DNA from: Heterostelium multicystogenum
Taxonomy: Eukaryota > Evosea > Eumycetozoa > Acytosteliales > Acytosteliaceae
DNA: 24,681 nt
Direction of reading: 5' to 3'
Assembly (NCBI GenBank): GCA_003667245.1
Contig: RCNN01000452.1
Coordinates: 1-24,681 of the forward strand
The notes under the pieces are model-generated. The model was not told the origin of the DNA. It searched no databases and was given only the letters and a program-made list of their open reading frames with translations. The position numbers were made by a program, and so were the translations under genes. This document shows, piece by piece, positions 21,842-24,681 of the stretch. How positions within the stretch are numbered: position 1 is the stretch's first letter; every line of letters starts with the position of its first letter.

Positions 21842-23763
21842 ATGACTAGTTTAAGTAGTATATTACCTGCACCTAAACAGATTTTATAATAATGAGGAGC
21901 ATCCTCTGTTTTTGTTAGTAAAACTAATCTAGAGAAAGAGAAAGGAAGAATGAGCTAAATAAGAAGAAGGCTCTCGAGAAAAGACCTCCTCCTCCATCTT
22001 ATGGAAATAGAAGAGGTTGGAAGCCAACTGCTCTCGAAGATTATGCTGATGGTGGTGCCTATCCTGAAATACATATTGCACAATACCCTTTGGATATGGG
22101 AAGAAAGAAGGCTGGTGGTGGTGTTGCTGCCACTGGTGCTGCTGGAAGCTCATCAAAGGCGATCGTACCAGCTGCTGGTGGATCAAATAGTAAAATCAAT
22201 TGTACAATTGGGGTGTCGACAGCACTGGACGTGTAAAATATGAAGATGTACTTGGAATCGATAAGAACAAGATAGTCTATGCACAATATTCAGATCTGGT
22301 GCCAAAGAGTTTGGACAGACAGATTTGGAGAGACCAAGCGAGGAGGAAACACAGGAGGTCACCAATGAAACAAAGGCAGTACTAGATAAACTTGTAGGTG
22401 GAAAGATTGGTGTTGCCAATCCAAAGTCTTATGTAGAACAACAGGCTCCTATTTCATATGTAAAATATACACCATCGCAGCAAGGTGGTGGTCACAATTC
22501 TGGTGCAGGTTCACGTGTTATTAGAATGATAGAGGTAGCTAAAGATCCTTTGGAACCTCCAAAGTTTAAGGTCAAGAAAGACGTAAAGAGAGCACCTTCT
22601 CCACCAGCTCCAGTGATGCACTCACCACCAAAGAAGCTGACAGTTCAGGAGCAACAGGATTGGAAGATTCCACCTTGCATCTCCGAATGGAAGAACACCA
22701 AGGGTTATGTCATTGAGTTGGATAAACGTTTGGCATCTGATGGTAGAGCACTACAGAAAGCTGAAATCAATGATAAAATTTGCACACTTTTCACAAGCAA
22801 TGTACATCGCAGAGCAGAATGCACGTGAGGAAGTCACTGCTCGTGCAGAACTAGAGATTAAGCTGGCACAGAAAGAGAAAGAGAAGAAACAAAGAGCTGC
22901 TTAGAAAGATTGCAGAGAACGTTAGAAACGAGAGAGCTGGCTATCGTGTTGGAAATGAAGAGGAAAGCAGTGATAGCGAACAGTGAGAGTGATAGAGAGA
23001 GCGAAAGAGATAGAGGCAGAGACAGAGAAGAACTTTCAAGAAATACAAGAAGAACACCTTCACCAAAGAGATCAACTGAAAAGAGTAGTTCACGTGATTT
23101 ATAGAAGAAGTAGCAGAAGTAGAAGTAGAAGCAGAAGTAGAAGCAGAGATAGATATAGTAGAAGCGAGAGAAATGACAGTAGAAGAGATAGCAGAGAAGA
23201 CAGACGAGACTACAGAAGAGACAGAACCCCAAGTAGAGGTAGAGACAATAGCGATAGCGACAGCGAGAGAAGAGAAAGAGATAGAATTAGATTGGAAAAG
23301 AAGAGAGAGCGTGAGAGAGAATATAGAATGGAAGCTGCAGGTAAAAAAATCAAAGATGAACAGAGACGGTGACCGTGACATCAGTGAAAAAGATTGCACT
23401 TGGTCAAGTTCAAGCAACAAGAAGTGAGGACTCGATTTTCGATCAACGTTTATTCAACCAGAGCGAGAATATGTCAAGTGGTTTCAATGGTGGAGACGAC
23501 GAGGCATACAATGTTTATTCAAAACCACTATTTGGCGACAAAGTTTCCAACTCTATTTACCGTCCACGTATCAATCAAGACGACACGAAATGAGTCTGTC
23601 CGATGATGTTTTGAAAAACCAGTCGATTCAAGCCCAAAAAGAATTCAGTGGAACCGATCGTAGCAAAGAAAGATCTGGTCCAGTTATGTTTGAGAAAGAA
23701 AAAACAACTAAATCAGATCCATTTGGAATGGATGAATTCTTTTCACAGGCCAAAAAGAAATAA
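21842..23763 (+). CDS. snwA: SNW/SKIP family splicing factor and transcription co-regulator, with RS-rich insertion, frame-broken
   Basis: Nuclear SNW protein (human SNW1/SKIP, yeast Prp45), a component of active spliceosomes. In D. discoideum the homologue is SnwA, reported to bind the cyclophilin CypE. The start MTSLSSILPAPKQ matches the family's N-terminus. Then come RRGWKPTALEDYADGG, YPEIHIAQYPLDMGRKK, VKYTPSQQGGGHNSGAGSR, VIRMIEVAKDPLEPPKFK, PSPPAPVMHSPPKKLTVQEQ, IPPCISEWKNTKGY and LDKRLASDGRALQ, so the SNW core is complete. The signature reads SEW, not SNW. After ELEIKLAQKEKEK there is a charged region with RRSSRSRSRSRSRSRDRYSR and further RD/RE/RS dipeptides (about 22980-23370), then the conserved C-terminal part: SIFDQRLFNQSENMSSGF, DEAYNVYSK, SIYRPR, KEFSGTDRSKERSGPVMF and DPFGMDEFFSQAKKK. 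Breaks occur near 21885, 21960, 22205, 22300, 22780, 22890, 22975, 23100, 23375 and 23590. Confidence 0.93.
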
Positions 23764-24012
23764 AACTACACTTCACATCTTTTGGAATAATTGATAGTTG
23801 GGTTATTTTTTGAGAGAAAGAAATGTTATTTGTATTATAAAATGGTACTATGTAATGTTGGCTAACAAGAACTTAAACAATTTTATCATATTTTATTACA
23901 AAGTTATATAAATAGTTGTATTTATATCTGAATATAACTGGCTTGAAATGAATGAATGTGAGAGGTGAATTGCTGTAGTTCATTCTATTATTTTGTTGAT
24001 TTTACATTAATT
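23764..24012. other. Short convergent spacer between SNW and calmodulin-like genes
   Basis: About 250 AT-rich bases holding the 3' ends of two convergent genes. No gene or notable repeat is seen. Confidence 0.5.
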
Positions 24013-24622
24013 CTACATGAAGGACTTGCTTGATTTGATTATTCTAAGAAACTCATCGACATGAATCTGTCCATCAACTACTTAGCATCCTTTAAGATAT
24101 TGTCAAAACTAAAGATTGTGATCATTGTGGTTTGTTAACGATTAAGATCATTGAGTTTTAAGCAGATGAATTTAATTTAATACCTCTTCTTTAGTTAACT
24201 TCTCACCAATTGAAGTTAAAGTATGCTTAAGATCGGCAATTGGAGCATAACCATTTCCTTTCTTGTCAAAAACCTTGAATGCTTGCTTTATATCTGCATC
24301 GCTATCAGTGTATTGTGTTTTCTTTTGTAGCAATGAAGTAAATTGTTGGAAATCGACTAAACCAGATCCATCAGTATCGACTTCCTTTATCATTTCTTTA
24401 ATTCAGCCTGTGTAATTATTGAACCAACCGATCTCATTAATGTTCCCAAATCCTGTGTACTGACTTTTCCATCCTTATCTTTATCAATCAAAATTGAAGC
24501 ATCTCTATACAATTGTTGTTGTGATTCTTCTTTTGCCTAATGAAAGAATGAATGAATGAGATTCACAAGTTATGTAAATACAACAACATTCTTGACCAAC
24601 ATAATAATCATATACATACCAT
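24013..24622 (-). CDS. Calmodulin-like EF-hand protein, frame-broken
   Basis: A calcium-binding protein of about 145 residues with four EF-hand positions. Loop 1, DKDKDGKVSTQD, is canonical. Loop 2, DTDGSGLVDFQQ, has Gln instead of Glu at position 12. Loop 3, DKKGNGYAPIAD, has Asp at position 12. Loop 4 reads DAKVDGQIHVDE once two extra bases near 24079-24084 are ignored. Linkers such as MIKEVDTDG, IKQAFKVFDKKGNGY and LTSIGEKLTKEE follow calmodulin closely. The first exon is only the ATG (24620-24622), followed at once by intron 24537-24619; a second intron is 24109-24183. Breaks: one A missing near 24390 (AAA for AAAA) and one extra T near 24105 (TTTT for TTT). Divergence from canonical calmodulin is clear, so it is probably a calmodulin-like paralogue. 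Confidence 0.88.
24537..24619 (-). other. Intron directly after the start codon of the calmodulin-like gene
   Basis: GTATGT donor follows ATG with no other coding base; the acceptor is TTCATTAG. The next exon begins AKEESQQQLYRDA. A start codon isolated as its own exon is a classic layout in calmodulin genes, and it fits the phase. Confidence 0.8.
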
Positions 24623-24647
24623 CTTTAGGTTGATTTATGTTATTGAT

Positions 24648-24667
24648 TATATATATATATATATATA
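24648..24667. repeat. (AT)n microsatellite
   Basis: About ten AT units, upstream of the minus-strand calmodulin-like start, at the window's edge. Confidence 0.75.
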
Positions 24668-24681
24668 ATATGTATACGAAT

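Noticed and set aside
22858..23420. Minus-strand Ser/Leu/Phe-rich open frames opposite the SNW gene
   Set aside because: Antisense shadows of the RS-rich and charged region of the SNW protein.
1..24681. Programmed +1 frameshifting as in Euplotes
   Set aside because: No shared AAA-TAA/TAG shift motif at the breaks; shifts occur in both directions and at varied repeats.

Overview
The window looks like nuclear DNA of a social amoeba (dictyostelid). The non-coding DNA is AT-rich with long A or T runs. Introns are short (about 60-130 bases, GT..AG), start codons sit in A-rich contexts (AAAATG, ATAAAATG), and the genes are typical eukaryotic ones. Long poly-Asn and poly-Gln tracts, common in Dictyostelium discoideum, are almost absent, so another dictyostelid genus is more likely. 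The species cannot be fixed from the sequence alone.

Layout, left to right: (1) 1-2047 (+), the 3' part of the autophagy lipid-transfer protein ATG2. (2) 2098-3833 (-), a secreted GMC-family FAD oxidoreductase, tail-to-tail with ATG2 across 50 bases. (3) 4583-8014 (-), a large secreted or GPI-anchored surface protein with beta-helix-like repeats. (4) 8015-10371, a long stretch without a convincing gene; it holds a perfect 22-base palindrome and three copies of GATGCATC. (5) 10372-15082 (-), a protein with an NT-type C2 domain, a long coiled coil and a C-terminal DIL (dilute, myosin-V cargo) domain. (6) 15083-16666, an AT-rich spacer. (7) 16667-18128 (+), a translation elongation factor 1-alpha gene with GC-ending codon use unlike its neighbours. 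(8) 18759-20459 (+), an RCC1-type beta-propeller protein with an acidic Ser/Asp tail. (9) 20587-21421 (-), signal peptidase complex subunit 2. (10) 21842-23763 (+), the SNW/SKIP splicing factor with an RS-rich insertion. (11) 24013-24622 (-), a calmodulin-like protein.

The genes do not form a pathway. They are ordinary housekeeping and cell-surface genes packed in both orientations. The most striking feature is that every gene recognised needs one to many single- or double-base frame corrections to give its family's protein. Where the site can be placed it is often a run of A, T, C or G. Conserved sequence continues on both sides of each break, and EF-1-alpha keeps strong codon bias, so base-calling or assembly errors explain this better than gene death or programmed frameshifting. 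I see no RNA genes, CRISPR arrays or intact mobile elements. I do not see a clear new biological system. The best leads are the NT-C2/coiled-coil/DIL protein, the RS-bearing SNW protein and the clustered GATGCATC sites.
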